Source of the DNA: UBA1941 sp046329575
Lineage (GTDB): Bacteria; Bacteroidota; Bacteroidia; Chitinophagales; LD1
Reading direction: 5' to 3'
Assembly: GCA_046329575.1 (NCBI GenBank)
Contig: JAXLUJ010000003.1
Span: forward strand, 295,118 to 359,117
DNA length: 64,000 nt
This document shows positions 16,622 through 26,587 of this stretch, in pieces. Under the pieces are notes generated by a model. That model saw only the letters and a program-made list of their open reading frames with translations, ran no database searches and was not told where the DNA came from. The translations under genes were made by a program, and so were the position numbers. The number at the start of each line of letters is the position of its first letter. Positions within the stretch are counted from its first letter, which is position 1.

Positions 16622-17626
16622 ATGAAAGTTGCCCCATATACCATCGTGGCCATGAATCGCCAAAGTTTCGACACTGTGGCCAGTTACGGTTTTGATAAAA
16701 GAAAAATGTTTGAAGAAGCAGGAATCGATTTGGATGCGCTTCCTGCCGAACAACATTTAAACCCTGAGATATGGAGCAGCAAAATGTGGGAAGTGCTCAC
16801 CAAATGTATTCCGGAAGATGAAATCACCTTCAGAATCATGGACCGCTTTAGCATGGCGGTTTTTGGCGTAGCCGGTTATGTAATTCTGAATGCGCCGGAT
16901 TTCATTACCGCCTTTGCCAATTTTGTGCGCTACACCCATTTGCACACCAACTTATATGACCTTAGGCTGGAACAAAACAATAAAGCGGTTACCCTTTTCT
17001 TTGATCGTACACGGCCTCGTTGTTATGGCGATCGTTTCAACATCGAGATGTATGTACTTGGCTTCACACTAAACATTCTCAAATTGCTTCCTGGAAAACA
17101 ATTTCCGAAAGAAGTTCATTTTGAGGCCGAAGCACCGAAAACCATGCACGCCTTTGATGAATTATTCGGGAATAACACTCGCTTTGTTTTTGGTGCCAGG
17201 TGTAACAAAATGGTGTACGATGCTGCACTTACACACGTGCCACTTCTTAATGCCAACGAACAATTGTATGCTTTGTTCGATCGTATGGCTACTGAAAGCT
17301 TGCAGAAAAAAACCGGCGAATCGCCATTGGTCACAGCAGTAAAGTTAGAGATCAGCAAGCGCATTAAAGGGTCGCTTCCTTCTATCGATGAAATTGCGCG
17401 GGCTATGAACACCGGCGTTCGTTCGCTTCAGCTTAAACTGAAATCAGAATCTTCAGGCTACCGTGAACTTTTAGACGAAGTGCGTTGTGATATAGCGCTT
17501 TCACATTTGCGAAACAAAACGCTGAACATTAGCGAAATCGCCTATCTGCTTGGTTTTAATGAAGTAAGTTCCTTTTCGTCAGCATTCAAAAAATGGACCG
17601 GCAAATCGCCCAGTCAGTATAACTAG
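16622..17626 (+). CDS. AraC-family regulator with arabinose-binding-type N-domain
   Basis: 334 residues. The N-terminal 200 residues resemble the AraC N-terminal domain of the OruR/ArgR-like group (FRIMDRFSMAVFGVAGYVIL, then FVRYTHLHTNL). The C-terminal 100 residues are a double helix-turn-helix: IDEIARAMNTGVRSLQLKL and then ISEIAYLLGFNEVSSFSSAF with FKKWTGKSPSQY. The effector is unknown. It starts 3 bp after mreD, so it is probably on the mre transcript, an unusual place. It could also control the TonB-dependent receptor 87 bp downstream. Confidence 0.88.
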   Translation: MKVAPYTIVAMNRQSFDTVASYGFDKRKMFEEAGIDLDALPAEQHLNPEIWSSKMWEVLTKCIPEDEITFRIMDRFSMAVFGVAGYVILNAPDFITAFANFVRYTHLHTNLYDLRLEQNNKAVTLFFDRTRPRCYGDRFNIEMYVLGFTLNILKLLPGKQFPKEVHFEAEAPKTMHAFDELFGNNTRFVFGARCNKMVYDAALTHVPLLNANEQLYALFDRMATESLQKKTGESPLVTAVKLEISKRIKGSLPSIDEIARAMNTGVRSLQLKLKSESSGYRELLDEVRCDIALSHLRNKTLNISEIAYLLGFNEVSSFSSAFKKWTGKSPSQYN

Positions 17627-17712
17627 TTGTTCGCTTTAAAACAACTCTTTTTCGTTTCTAAAAAAATGAAGCATGCCTTTTAGGGACACTTTTGCCGCAT
17701 TAAGCAAAAGTT

Positions 17713-20082
17713 ATGCAACAACTATTTTTTCTAACCATGGCGCTGCTGATTTCAACAGCAGCAAATGCCCAATCGCCGAACGAGCAGATCGTTCATGGCA
17801 CCATAACCGATAAAGTAAGTGAGCAACCGCTCATTGGTGCCAATATCATTCTCCAAAACAGCAATCCCGTGGTAGGCGCGAGCACCAACGAAAAAGGGAA
17901 TTTCGAAATGAAGGTGCCCTTAGGCCGCCAAACATTTATAGTGCAGTATGTGGGCTATAAATCTTTTACCGTCCCGGAAATTCTAGTAACCGCAGGAAAA
18001 CAAGTGCAGTTAGACGTTTCGATGGAAGAACAAGCTACAACCATTAAGGATGTGGTAGTGAGCGCTACATCGCAAAAAGACCGCCCCAACAATGAGTTCA
18101 GCGCAGTAAGCGCGCGCACCTTCAGCATGGAAGAAGTAACGCGCTATAGCGGCGGAAGAAATGATGTGGGCCGGTTGGTGACTAACTTTGCCGGCGTTTC
18201 TACATCAAACGATTCGAGAAACGATATTGTGGTACGCGGAAATTCTCCTAGCGGTGTATTGTGGCGCCTGGAAGGGGTGCCTATTCCAAATCCCAATCAC
18301 TTCGCCACTTTAGGCACTTCAGGAGGTCCGGTGAGCGCTGTGAATACCAACTTGCTTCGAAACAGCGACTTTATGACCGGTGCGTTCGCCGCTGAATATG
18401 GCAATGCCAATTCCAGCGTGTTCGATTTGGGCTTTCGCAGCGGCAATACTCAAAAGCACGAGTTCATGTTTCAGCTAGGCGCCTTCAGCGGATTTGAATT
18501 GATGGGAGAAGGCCCAATCAACAAGGCGAAGACCGGGAGTTATGTAGTGGCTGCTCGTTATTCGTTTGCCGGTATTGGCGCAGCCCTTCATATTCCAATA
18601 GGTACCGCAGCCGCACCCCACTACACTGACCTGAGCTTTAAAATTGATCTTCCGCAAACCAAAAAATCGGGGAAGTTCTCCTTATTTGGTATTGGTGCGT
18701 ATTCCTTCATCGATTTTATTGGAAAAAAACTGACCACCGAAGATCTTTTCGCCGATCCCTACAGCGATAGGTATCCACGAAGTGCCTTTGGTGTAGTGGG
18801 CCTGCGGCACAGCATAGCCGTTGGTGAAAAAGCCTATGTAAAAACAACAATCAGCGCCTCGTTTGAACATGCGCGTTACGATCAATACGATTATCCCGAT
18901 AGTGTGAACCGTTTGTTGGTAGTGAAGAATCGCGATTATACGGGATCGTTGCGCATTAATTCTTTTTATAACAGAAAGTTTAGCGCCCGATTATCAATGC
19001 GCGCCGGAGCTACAATAGAGGCATTTTATTCCAGCAATATGTTGCGTTCGCGAACCCAAACTCCCGATTGGATTGATGTTCGAAATCATCAGGGTATGTT
19101 GGCGTTGATTCAACCTTATGCGCAAATACAATATAAAGTGGCCGAAAAACTCACCATCAATGCAGGATTGCACACCTCTTATCTTAGTTTAAATAATTCC
19201 TGGAGCATTGAACCCCGCGCCTCCCTTTCCTATCATATTCTTCCTACACAAACCATCAGCCTGGCTTATGGCTGGCACTCCCAAAATCAACCATTACCGG
19301 TTTATTTTTATAAGGCACAAAATGCGGACGGCAGTTATGATAACAGCAATCGCAACCTCGATTTTACAAGAGCCCACCATGTAGTGCTGGCCTATGATGT
19401 GAAATTTGCCAAAGACTGGCGAATCAAATTAGAGCCCTACATTCAATTCATCACCAATGCTCCCGTGGAACGCACCGCATCTTCTTTCAGTATGTTGAAC
19501 GCCGGCGCTGATTTTGTGTATCCTGACCGCGGTTATTTGGTGAATAAAGGTATCGGAAGAAATATGGGCGTGGAACTTACTCTCGAGAAGTTTTTTAGCC
19601 ATGGATACTACGGATTACTCACGGCCAGTGTGTTCGACAGCAAATATAAAGGCAGCGACAACATTTGGCGAAACACTACCTTCAACAATCGTTATGTGGT
19701 GAATTTTCTTGCCGGAAAAGAATTTCGTGTAGGAAAAGATAAGCGACACGCGCTAACCACCGATCTTAAATTTACCACCAGCGGCGGCCGTTGGTACACA
19801 CCTGTTGACCTGATAGCCAGCAAGGCTGCAGGAACGGAAGTGCTCGACAATTCACAAGCATTTAGCAAGCAGTACAAATACTATCTGCGCCTCGACCTCA
19901 AACTTGGCTTTCGATTAAACAGCAAAAAAAAGAAGATCAGCAATGCCTTCTTTGTAGATTTGCAAAACCTTACGTTTCAGAAGAACATCTTTGAAAGCCG
20001 CTACAATCCGCGCACTCAGCACATCGACAATGTATATCAGATCGGATTTTTTCCTGACCTGATGTATCGCATAACATTTTAA
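17713..20082 (+). CDS. TonB-dependent outer-membrane receptor with carboxypeptidase-like N-domain
   Basis: 789 residues. A signal peptide (LFFLTMALLISTAANAQ) precedes a CarboxypepD-regulatory-like domain (GTITDKVSEQPLIGANIIL), then a plug domain (VVRGNSPSGVLWRLEGVPIP) and a 22-strand barrel ending in an aromatic residue (DLMYRITF). It imports an unidentified ligand across the outer membrane with TonB energy. No SusD partner follows, so it is not a classic polysaccharide-utilisation pair. The AraC regulator upstream could control it. Confidence 0.9.
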   Translation: MQQLFFLTMALLISTAANAQSPNEQIVHGTITDKVSEQPLIGANIILQNSNPVVGASTNEKGNFEMKVPLGRQTFIVQYVGYKSFTVPEILVTAGKQVQLDVSMEEQATTIKDVVVSATSQKDRPNNEFSAVSARTFSMEEVTRYSGGRNDVGRLVTNFAGVSTSNDSRNDIVVRGNSPSGVLWRLEGVPIPNPNHFATLGTSGGPVSAVNTNLLRNSDFMTGAFAAEYGNANSSVFDLGFRSGNTQKHEFMFQLGAFSGFELMGEGPINKAKTGSYVVAARYSFAGIGAALHIPIGTAAAPHYTDLSFKIDLPQTKKSGKFSLFGIGAYSFIDFIGKKLTTEDLFADPYSDRYPRSAFGVVGLRHSIAVGEKAYVKTTISASFEHARYDQYDYPDSVNRLLVVKNRDYTGSLRINSFYNRKFSARLSMRAGATIEAFYSSNMLRSRTQTPDWIDVRNHQGMLALIQPYAQIQYKVAEKLTINAGLHTSYLSLNNSWSIEPRASLSYHILPTQTISLAYGWHSQNQPLPVYFYKAQNADGSYDNSNRNLDFTRAHHVVLAYDVKFAKDWRIKLEPYIQFITNAPVERTASSFSMLNAGADFVYPDRGYLVNKGIGRNMGVELTLEKFFSHGYYGLLTASVFDSKYKGSDNIWRNTTFNNRYVVNFLAGKEFRVGKDKRHALTTDLKFTTSGGRWYTPVDLIASKAAGTEVLDNSQAFSKQYKYYLRLDLKLGFRLNSKKKKISNAFFVDLQNLTFQKNIFESRYNPRTQHIDNVYQIGFFPDLMYRITF

Positions 20083-20101
20083 AAAAGCGTAAAATAAATA
20101 C

Positions 20102-20145
20102 AAGGCACAAGGAAAGGGTTTAACCCCGATTCTTTGTGCCTTTTT
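20102..20145 (+). terminator. Rho-independent terminator after the TonB receptor gene
   Basis: AAGGCACAA pairs with TTGTGCCTT across a loop that itself holds a GGG/CCC stem, followed by five T. It lies 20 bp after the receptor stop and 3 bp before the end of the convergent ABC gene, so it may serve both. Confidence 0.8.
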
Positions 20146-20147
20146 GT

Positions 20148-21914
20148 TTACACCTTTTGGAGCCTTTCTTTATTGAATTGCATTTCGTACAATTTCCTGT
20201 AGAATCCGTTTCGCTCCATCAGTTCTTCATGTGTACCGAATTCTTTCAACTCGCCTTTGTCGAGTACGGCAATTTTATGCGCATGACGAATTGTTGACAG
20301 CCGATGCGCAATCACCACACTGGTGCGGCCTACCACCAACTTTTCAATAGCCCGCTGTACTATGAATTCTGATTCGGTATCAATGGAAGAAGTAGCTTCG
20401 TCGAGAATCAGAATGGCCGGATCATATACTAATGCACGCGCAAAAGAAATGAGTTGCCGTTGCCCCATGGAAAGCGTGGCGCCCCTTTCCATTACTTTGT
20501 AATCATAATTTCCCGGAAGCCTCATAATGAACTCATGCGCCCCCAATGCTTGTGTAGCGGCTAATACCCGTTCGCGTGAAATTTCCGGATTTCGCAGCGT
20601 GATATTTTCCATAATGCTGCCGGCGAAGAGAAATACATCCTGCAGCACAATTCCCATTTGATGGCGCAAATCAGCAAGACGATAATCCCGAATATCAGTA
20701 CCATCAATGGCAATTGTACCTTGTTGGATATCGTAAAACCTACCCAACAACGAGATGGTTGAAGTTTTCCCTGATCCGGTAGCGCCTACTACGGCAAGTG
20801 TTTCACCTGCATTCAAATGGAAATTGATATTGCGCAATACAAAATTGTCGCCTTCATAAGCAAACCATACGTTATTAAAATCGATGGCGCCCTTTGCGCG
20901 CTGAAGAATTTTGGTGCCATGGTCTGGAATGGTCTTATCGGTATCAATGAGTTTGAAAACCCGCTCGGCCGCTACAATTCCGCGCTGAATAGTGTTTACT
21001 TTATCGGCAATAAAACGCAGCGGGCGGAACAGCATGTTGATGAGCATGATGAACGAAGAGATGACACCCACGGTAGCCAAACCATGTAGAATATCGCGTG
21101 TAGCAGCCCATACCATCAATCCGATTCCGGTTGCCAATAAAATTTCTACTGCGGGAAAGAAAAGCGAGTAGTACCAGATGCCGCGAACATTTGCGTTGGT
21201 GAGTTCGGCATTGATGGCATCAAACTTTTGTTGTTCTTTTTTTTCAATATTAAATAGCTGTATGATGCGCATACCGGTGATGTGTTCCTGAAGGAAGGCA
21301 TTCAATCGGCCAATCTGCGTTCGCTCATCCATGAATGAACTTTTTACGCCCCGTTGAAACCAACGGGTTACCCATAGCAGTATGGGTAAGGTAGAAAGCG
21401 ACACCAGCGCCAATTTCCAATTCACGAAGAACATATATGCCGCTACGATCACGATGGTAAGGATATCGGCAAAAATGGTAATCAGTCCTTCGGAAAAGGT
21501 ATCGTTAATGGCTTCCACATCGGTAATTGTTCGCGTAGTGGAAGTACCTACAGGCGTAGTGTCGAAATACTGCAATTTGGAAGAAAGCAGATGCGAGAAC
21601 ACATGAATACGAAGGTCCTGAATAATGCTGGCGCCCAGCCATGCCGTAAGATAGGTGAAGTAATATCGTGCAAAAGTTTCGAAAATCAGCAGAGCGAGCA
21701 TCGCCACCGTAGTGAGCAGGAGTCCGTGTGCATCTGATTTTACGATGTATTTATCCAACGCCAATTGCACCAGATAAGGACGTACCGGCGACAGCAAGGC
21801 CAGTAAAAGAGAGAGCGCAATGGCGCTGTAAAAACTAATGCGGTAAGGAGCCGCCAAACGCAGCACCCGTGCGATAAGCGGGAAGTCGAATAAAGAACCG
21901 GAAGGCTTGTTCAC
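20148..21914 (-). CDS. ABC exporter, MsbA/MDR-type half-transporter
   Basis: 588 residues. The N-terminal six-helix transmembrane domain (about 1-320) is fused to a nucleotide-binding domain with Walker A VVGATGSGKTST, the signature ATLSMGQRQLISFARAL, Walker B AILILDEATSSID and the H-loop VIAHRLSTI. It should work as a homodimer exporting a lipid, drug or peptide. A Bacteroidota exporter of this type next to no partner cannot be assigned a substrate from sequence. Confidence 0.92.
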   Translation of the reverse strand: MNKPSGSLFDFPLIARVLRLAAPYRISFYSAIALSLLLALLSPVRPYLVQLALDKYIVKSDAHGLLLTTVAMLALLIFETFARYYFTYLTAWLGASIIQDLRIHVFSHLLSSKLQYFDTTPVGTSTTRTITDVEAINDTFSEGLITIFADILTIVIVAAYMFFVNWKLALVSLSTLPILLWVTRWFQRGVKSSFMDERTQIGRLNAFLQEHITGMRIIQLFNIEKKEQQKFDAINAELTNANVRGIWYYSLFFPAVEILLATGIGLMVWAATRDILHGLATVGVISSFIMLINMLFRPLRFIADKVNTIQRGIVAAERVFKLIDTDKTIPDHGTKILQRAKGAIDFNNVWFAYEGDNFVLRNINFHLNAGETLAVVGATGSGKTSTISLLGRFYDIQQGTIAIDGTDIRDYRLADLRHQMGIVLQDVFLFAGSIMENITLRNPEISRERVLAATQALGAHEFIMRLPGNYDYKVMERGATLSMGQRQLISFARALVYDPAILILDEATSSIDTESEFIVQRAIEKLVVGRTSVVIAHRLSTIRHAHKIAVLDKGELKEFGTHEELMERNGFYRKLYEMQFNKERLQKV

Positions 21915-22053
21915 GGCGCAAAGTAAAAATTGTAAACGGCAAATTTTAAACGTTGCATACAGGATGCTGTTTTTGAGATGAAAAGCTTTTTGTTTGTGCA
22001 GTTACCGGTTTGAAAATGATGGCGTGATGAAGGCGGTGAGGCGAGGGTGTTGC

Positions 22054-22280
22054 CCCGCGGCAGCGATAGGAGCGAAAAGCCCGGAAGCCGCAGCGAAGAA
22101 ATTACGAATTATAAATTACGAATTACGTTAAGCAGGATGTTCCGCTTTTCCTATGATAACCACCATCCCGTAATTCGTAATTTATAATTCGTAATTCTCA
22201 AAGAGCGATGACTATAGCAATGCGCTTTATGGCTATTTGCGGCTGAGGACTTGCAGCGGATAGCGCGGTTGCCGCCATAA
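22054..22280 (+). repeat. Interspersed GC-rich element, expanded copy with nested hairpin
   Basis: It begins CCCGCGGCAGCGATAGGAG and ends TAGCGCGGTTGCCGCCATAA like the other copies, but its middle holds an AT-rich perfect inverted repeat of 28 bp (22100-22127 with 22169-22196, loop 41 bases). The rest of the 498-bp gap between the ABC and kinase genes holds only short C/A-rich CACACCTACCA-type runs near 22355-22405. I see no gene in it. Confidence 0.75.
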
Positions 22281-22412
22281 AAATTATCGAGCGGTAAGAA
22301 GAAAGTGGTAAGAGGATAGATGCAAGTGGTTAGCAAAACAGGCGGCCAGGCACTTCACCTACCACACCTACCATACTTACCATACTTACTACACCAACCA
22401 CACTACGTTTCA

Positions 22413-23339
22413 TCACTCCAGTTCGATATCGAATTGAACCAGATCGATGAAATCTTTTACGCGTTCTTCGATTTCTTTATGCGTAAGTTCTTTTAAACGG
22501 CTGGTGCCGAACTTTTCAACGCAAAATGAAGCCATTGCCGAACCGTAAATGATGGCGCGTTTCATATTCTCGAAGGAGATATCGCGCGATTTATCGAGGT
22601 AGCCGCAGAAACCACCGGCAAAAGTATCGCCGGCGCCGGTTGGGTCAAACACATCTTCCAATGGCAAAGCCGGAGCGAAGAATACATGCGTATCGTGAAA
22701 CAACAAAGCGCCGTGTTCGCCTTTCTTAATAATCAGGAATTCAGGGCCCATAGCCATCACCGCCTTTGCCGCTTTTACCAGCGAGTATTCGCCGGAAAGC
22801 TGACGAGCTTCGGCATCGTTAATCGTGAGTACATCCACCATTGAAATGGCCTTATCGAGCGTAGCGCGGAAAGGTTCAGTCATCCAGAAGTTCATGGTGT
22901 CCATCACAATCAGTTTCGGACGTTTTGGAAGTTGTTCGATCACTTTGATTTGCAGGGAAGGATCGATGTTGCCAAGCAAAAGGATGTCGCTATCAAAATA
23001 GGAAGCCGGAACGGTAGGATTAAATTCAGTGAGCACGTTGAGGTCGGTTATCAGGGTATCGCGCTGGTTCATATCGAGGTGGTATTTACCGCTCCAGAAG
23101 AACGATTTTTTACCCGGTTTAATTTCGATACCTTCGGTGCTAACGCCGCGCTGGCGGAGGGTTTCGAGTTCGTTCATATCGAAATCATCGCCAATTACCG
23201 AAACCACATTTACTTTTTTCGAGAAATAAGAAGCGGCCCAGGCGATATAGGTAGCTGCACCACCCACAATTTTATCAGTTTTTCCGAAAGGGGTTTCAAT
23301 AGCATCGAAGGCTACGGTGCCTACAGTAAGAAGCGACAT
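22413..23339 (-). CDS. PfkB-family carbohydrate or nucleoside kinase
   Basis: 308 residues of ribokinase fold. The N-terminal GG switch is KIVGGAATYIAWAASYF, the middle has TINDAEARQLSGE, and the catalytic and anion-hole motif is DPTGAGDTFAGGF with the base Asp. It phosphorylates a hydroxymethyl group on a sugar or nucleoside. The substrate cannot be told from sequence. It stands alone. Confidence 0.88.
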   Translation of the reverse strand: MSLLTVGTVAFDAIETPFGKTDKIVGGAATYIAWAASYFSKKVNVVSVIGDDFDMNELETLRQRGVSTEGIEIKPGKKSFFWSGKYHLDMNQRDTLITDLNVLTEFNPTVPASYFDSDILLLGNIDPSLQIKVIEQLPKRPKLIVMDTMNFWMTEPFRATLDKAISMVDVLTINDAEARQLSGEYSLVKAAKAVMAMGPEFLIIKKGEHGALLFHDTHVFFAPALPLEDVFDPTGAGDTFAGGFCGYLDKSRDISFENMKRAIIYGSAMASFCVEKFGTSRLKELTHKEIEERVKDFIDLVQFDIELE

Positions 23340-23411
23340 AGTTATTTTTTTGCGGTGCGAATATGGGGAAAAAATGTGGGAGGGAGTTGAATGAATATTG
23401 AAAAATTGATA

Positions 23412-23460
23412 TTTGTTAGGGAATAACTTTCTGAGTATCTTTAGTTTTAATAAAACTAAA
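23412..23460 (+). promoter_or_regulatory. Promoter boxes and palindrome before the Kelch/PKD gene
   Basis: TTTG at 23412-23415 and TATCTTTA at 23436-23443 are 20 bp apart, close to the Bacteroidota -33/-7 pair. From 23440 to 23460 runs a perfect dyad with 10-bp arms, TTTAGTTTTA and TAAAACTAAA, around one central A. It ends 5 bp before the start codon, so it could be an operator or a 5' hairpin in the mRNA. Confidence 0.5.
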
Positions 23461-23465
23461 ATGCA

Positions 23466-25517
23466 ATGAAAAACCTTTTACTTATTGGAAGTCTGTTATT
23501 ATGCCTTTTAGGCAATGGGCAGAATTATACGTGGACGAAACAGCAATCACTCCCACATGGAATCTATTCACCGGCTGGGTTTACCATCGGCGATAAAATT
23601 TATTCGGTATGCGGTGCATTAGTTGCAGCTACCACACCCAAAACGCTAACAAATGAGGTGTGGGAATACAATACTACCACGAATGTTTGGACCAGAAAAA
23701 ATGATTTTCCTGGGGATGCTGTTTATGGCGCAGGTGGTTTTGCGATTAACGGCTACGGTTATGTTGTGAATGGTTGGCTTTCCGCAGGAAATGGCACAGG
23801 CCCCAATACACTTTGGCAATATGATCCTGCTACGGATAGTTGGACGCAAAAGGCTAGTTTCCCTGGAAGCACAAGGTATACTTGCGCAACTTTTGTTATG
23901 AATAACAAGGCCTACGTTGCGCTGGGATTCTCACCATATTGTAATGATATGTATGAATATGATCCATCAAGTAATGTTTGGAGTCAAAAAGCAAGTTTCC
24001 CGGGGTTACCTCGTCAGGCACCAATTTGGTTTGTCCTCGGCAATTACGCCTATGTTGGTATGGGACCTACTTCAGGCGATTATCAAATGAGTGACTTCTA
24101 TCGGTATGATCCTATAACAGATTCCTGGTCACAGCGAGCAACATTTCCTTCGGATCCACTTCAATCTTCCTATTGTTTTGAGTTAAATGGCGAAGGTTAT
24201 GTAGTTAACGGCATTACACAGGACAATCTCAACTACACCATAGGTGCTTCCAATAAGATTTGGAAATATAATCCCACATCTGATAATTGGTCCTTTATGG
24301 GCGTATTTCCGGATACGGCTATTTTCTATGGCATTTGTGAAAAAGTGGGTAACGCCATTTATATGGGCCTTGGCGCTGGAGACCATTTTAATTTCCCAAC
24401 TACTTCAATGTTATGGCGATATGGCCCGGCTGATTCCAATACGTCATGTACCGCCATCATCAATAGTTACCGATTAAGTAACTCCTACTACAACTTCCAG
24501 GCTAACGGTGCTTTTTCGCCCACAGCAACACTGAATTGGAATTTCGGTGACGGATCTACGGCGCAGGGTGCCTCAGTAATGCATATTTACAATGGCGCCG
24601 GCACCTATCACGTTTCTCTACAAGTAAATGACGTGAATGGAGCAGGTTGCTCCTATTCAGCAAGTGACAGTATCATTGTTAGCGGCTTATCTACTTGTGG
24701 TGTAAGTATTTCGAACACCAGTATCATGGGTCAAAATACTTTATATACCCATACTACGGGTTTTGGTCCTTATTTTTATGAATGGACTTGTCAGCAGGAT
24801 AGTAGTTTTCATTCTACATTGCCGGACCCTATGGTAGTTATAGCCCCTAATAGTCCGGCAACCTATTGCGTTAAAATTACGGATACTACAGGTTGTATAG
24901 CTACCGCCTGCAGACAATTAACTTATATTCCAGACACCTTCAGTTGTGCTACTTATTTGTACGTATTTCCTGAAGGATATGTCCCCGGGCTTTATTACGC
25001 TTATGTTTATCACGTAGGTGCTACTCCGGTTTCATATAATTGGACTTTCGGTGATGGACAATTCTCAACTGATTCACTACCTACCCACAATTATGCTTTC
25101 CCTAATTTCTATTATGTCTGTTTATCAATTACTGATTCAAACAACTGCACTTCGTCCTACTGCGATTCCTTTTTCTACGCATATAAAATGGGCGGCGGAC
25201 CTATGAAATCCTTCAAAGCGATCGAAAGACGGGCAGCGGGAATTCAGAAAATTGGTGATAAGGGATTTTTCGAAATTGGACCAAACCCCGCATCATCAGA
25301 AATTTTTGTTCGCTATGAACTCAACACATCCGATGAAGTGCTGATTAACATATTCGATGTTAATGGCAAAATAGTGATGCAAAAACAACAGCACATAATT
25401 GCCGGAAAGGAGAGTTCCGAACATTTCGAAACAAATGAGTTGGCAAGAGGAACTTACCTTGTTACCTTCCAGACAAAAAGTCAGGGTGCCTATGTACAAA
25501 AGGTAATTCTACATTGA
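23466..25517 (+). CDS. Secreted Kelch-repeat/PKD protein with type IX sorting domain
   Basis: 683 residues. A signal peptide (NLLLIGSLLLCLLGNGQ) precedes about six Kelch blades (repeated WxQKASFPG and YxYDPxxNxW units, about 20-330). Two PKD domains follow (WNFGDGSTAQGASVMHIYNG, then WTFGDGQFSTDSLPTHNY). The last 80 residues are a T9SS type A sorting domain (FEIGPNPASSEIFV, VNGKIVMQ, GTYLVTF, QKVILH). It is exported through the type IX system and attached to or released from the surface. Base composition is more AT-rich than the upstream genes. Confidence 0.88.
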   Translation: MKNLLLIGSLLLCLLGNGQNYTWTKQQSLPHGIYSPAGFTIGDKIYSVCGALVAATTPKTLTNEVWEYNTTTNVWTRKNDFPGDAVYGAGGFAINGYGYVVNGWLSAGNGTGPNTLWQYDPATDSWTQKASFPGSTRYTCATFVMNNKAYVALGFSPYCNDMYEYDPSSNVWSQKASFPGLPRQAPIWFVLGNYAYVGMGPTSGDYQMSDFYRYDPITDSWSQRATFPSDPLQSSYCFELNGEGYVVNGITQDNLNYTIGASNKIWKYNPTSDNWSFMGVFPDTAIFYGICEKVGNAIYMGLGAGDHFNFPTTSMLWRYGPADSNTSCTAIINSYRLSNSYYNFQANGAFSPTATLNWNFGDGSTAQGASVMHIYNGAGTYHVSLQVNDVNGAGCSYSASDSIIVSGLSTCGVSISNTSIMGQNTLYTHTTGFGPYFYEWTCQQDSSFHSTLPDPMVVIAPNSPATYCVKITDTTGCIATACRQLTYIPDTFSCATYLYVFPEGYVPGLYYAYVYHVGATPVSYNWTFGDGQFSTDSLPTHNYAFPNFYYVCLSITDSNNCTSSYCDSFFYAYKMGGGPMKSFKAIERRAAGIQKIGDKGFFEIGPNPASSEIFVRYELNTSDEVLINIFDVNGKIVMQKQQHIIAGKESSEHFETNELARGTYLVTFQTKSQGAYVQKVILH

Positions 25518-25560
25518 TTTTAGAAAGCTCCTTTTCCATACTTTATAGTAATATTGTGAG

Positions 25561-26586
25561 ATGCAAAATGCATTAAACGAGAGGTTTCATGCCCTTCTGA
25601 ACAAAGACAAAGGGTTCATTAAGGATTATATCGTAAACTGGGAGTATATTGACAAATCCCGAAAAAGACAGGCGAATTCAGAAGTGGTTGAAGCCGCCGA
25701 TTTTTTTCGATTTAATGGAAATGAAGACTTAAAACTTTGGTTTAGCTGGTTAAACTACGAACAAAATTCTTACCTCCCGGAATCACTTACAAGTTCCCTG
25801 ATTCAACAATCACAAAACATCGATGTTGAAGTTTTTAAAAAACTAAACTTGACGTTTGATTGCCCCCTATACGAAAAAAACATTGGGCTCGATAATGCCC
25901 TCGATTTTGTATTCCCAAATATATACCCTTCGCCCAAGCGATATAAGATTGTAAATGTTCTGGACTTTGGTGCAGGGTTTGGAAGACAGGCGGCGCTTTA
26001 TACAAAACCAGATAGCCCATATCATTATATAGCAATGGACGCTATTCCAAAATCCTATTGTTTACAATACACGTATTTTAAGGCGCTTGATAGAAATGTA
26101 GCTGACTATCTTGACCACCCGGATGGCTTTAAATTAAATTTGCAAGGCAAAGGTTTTTCGCATATACCTACTTGGCGATACGACTTAATTCCTGATGGAT
26201 CGCTTGACCTTGTAATTTGTGTTCAGGTATTACCTGAGTTAAGTTCAGAGTTAGTGAAAAAAATGATTGCTGAGTTTTCAAGAATGTTAAAGCCCGGTGG
26301 TATGATCTACATACGCGATCACAAAGAAAAGTGGGTGCCTGCCGGAACCGTTGACAAAGATGCCGTATTACGTAGCAACGGTTTTGTAAAAGAGTTTGAA
26401 GCACATGTAGTTGATAAGGGAGATATTCACGGGATACCGAGAATTTGGAGAAAAATCGACCCGCAGGTGAAAGAATCACAGGAGCGGACTCAAAAAGAGA
26501 AACTTCGACAATCCTTTGCAAATGCTGATGCCATGACCGGCGGATTACTTTCCAAAATTAATCAGAAGTTAGGAGTTAAACTTTAG
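25561..26586 (+). CDS. SAM-dependent methyltransferase, putative sugar O-methyltransferase
   Basis: 341 residues. The SAM motif is VLDFGAGFGRQAALY (about 133-147), followed by YHYIAMDAIP and the late motif FSRMLKPGGMIYIRDHKE. The helical N-terminal 120 residues and overall length resemble sugar O-methyltransferases of surface-polysaccharide clusters. It is visibly AT-richer than the two genes after it. The next start is 1 bp beyond its stop, so it belongs with the glycosyltransferase and epimerase. Confidence 0.7.
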   Translation: MQNALNERFHALLNKDKGFIKDYIVNWEYIDKSRKRQANSEVVEAADFFRFNGNEDLKLWFSWLNYEQNSYLPESLTSSLIQQSQNIDVEVFKKLNLTFDCPLYEKNIGLDNALDFVFPNIYPSPKRYKIVNVLDFGAGFGRQAALYTKPDSPYHYIAMDAIPKSYCLQYTYFKALDRNVADYLDHPDGFKLNLQGKGFSHIPTWRYDLIPDGSLDLVICVQVLPELSSELVKKMIAEFSRMLKPGGMIYIRDHKEKWVPAGTVDKDAVLRSNGFVKEFEAHVVDKGDIHGIPRIWRKIDPQVKESQERTQKEKLRQSFANADAMTGGLLSKINQKLGVKL

Positions 26587-26587
26587 T

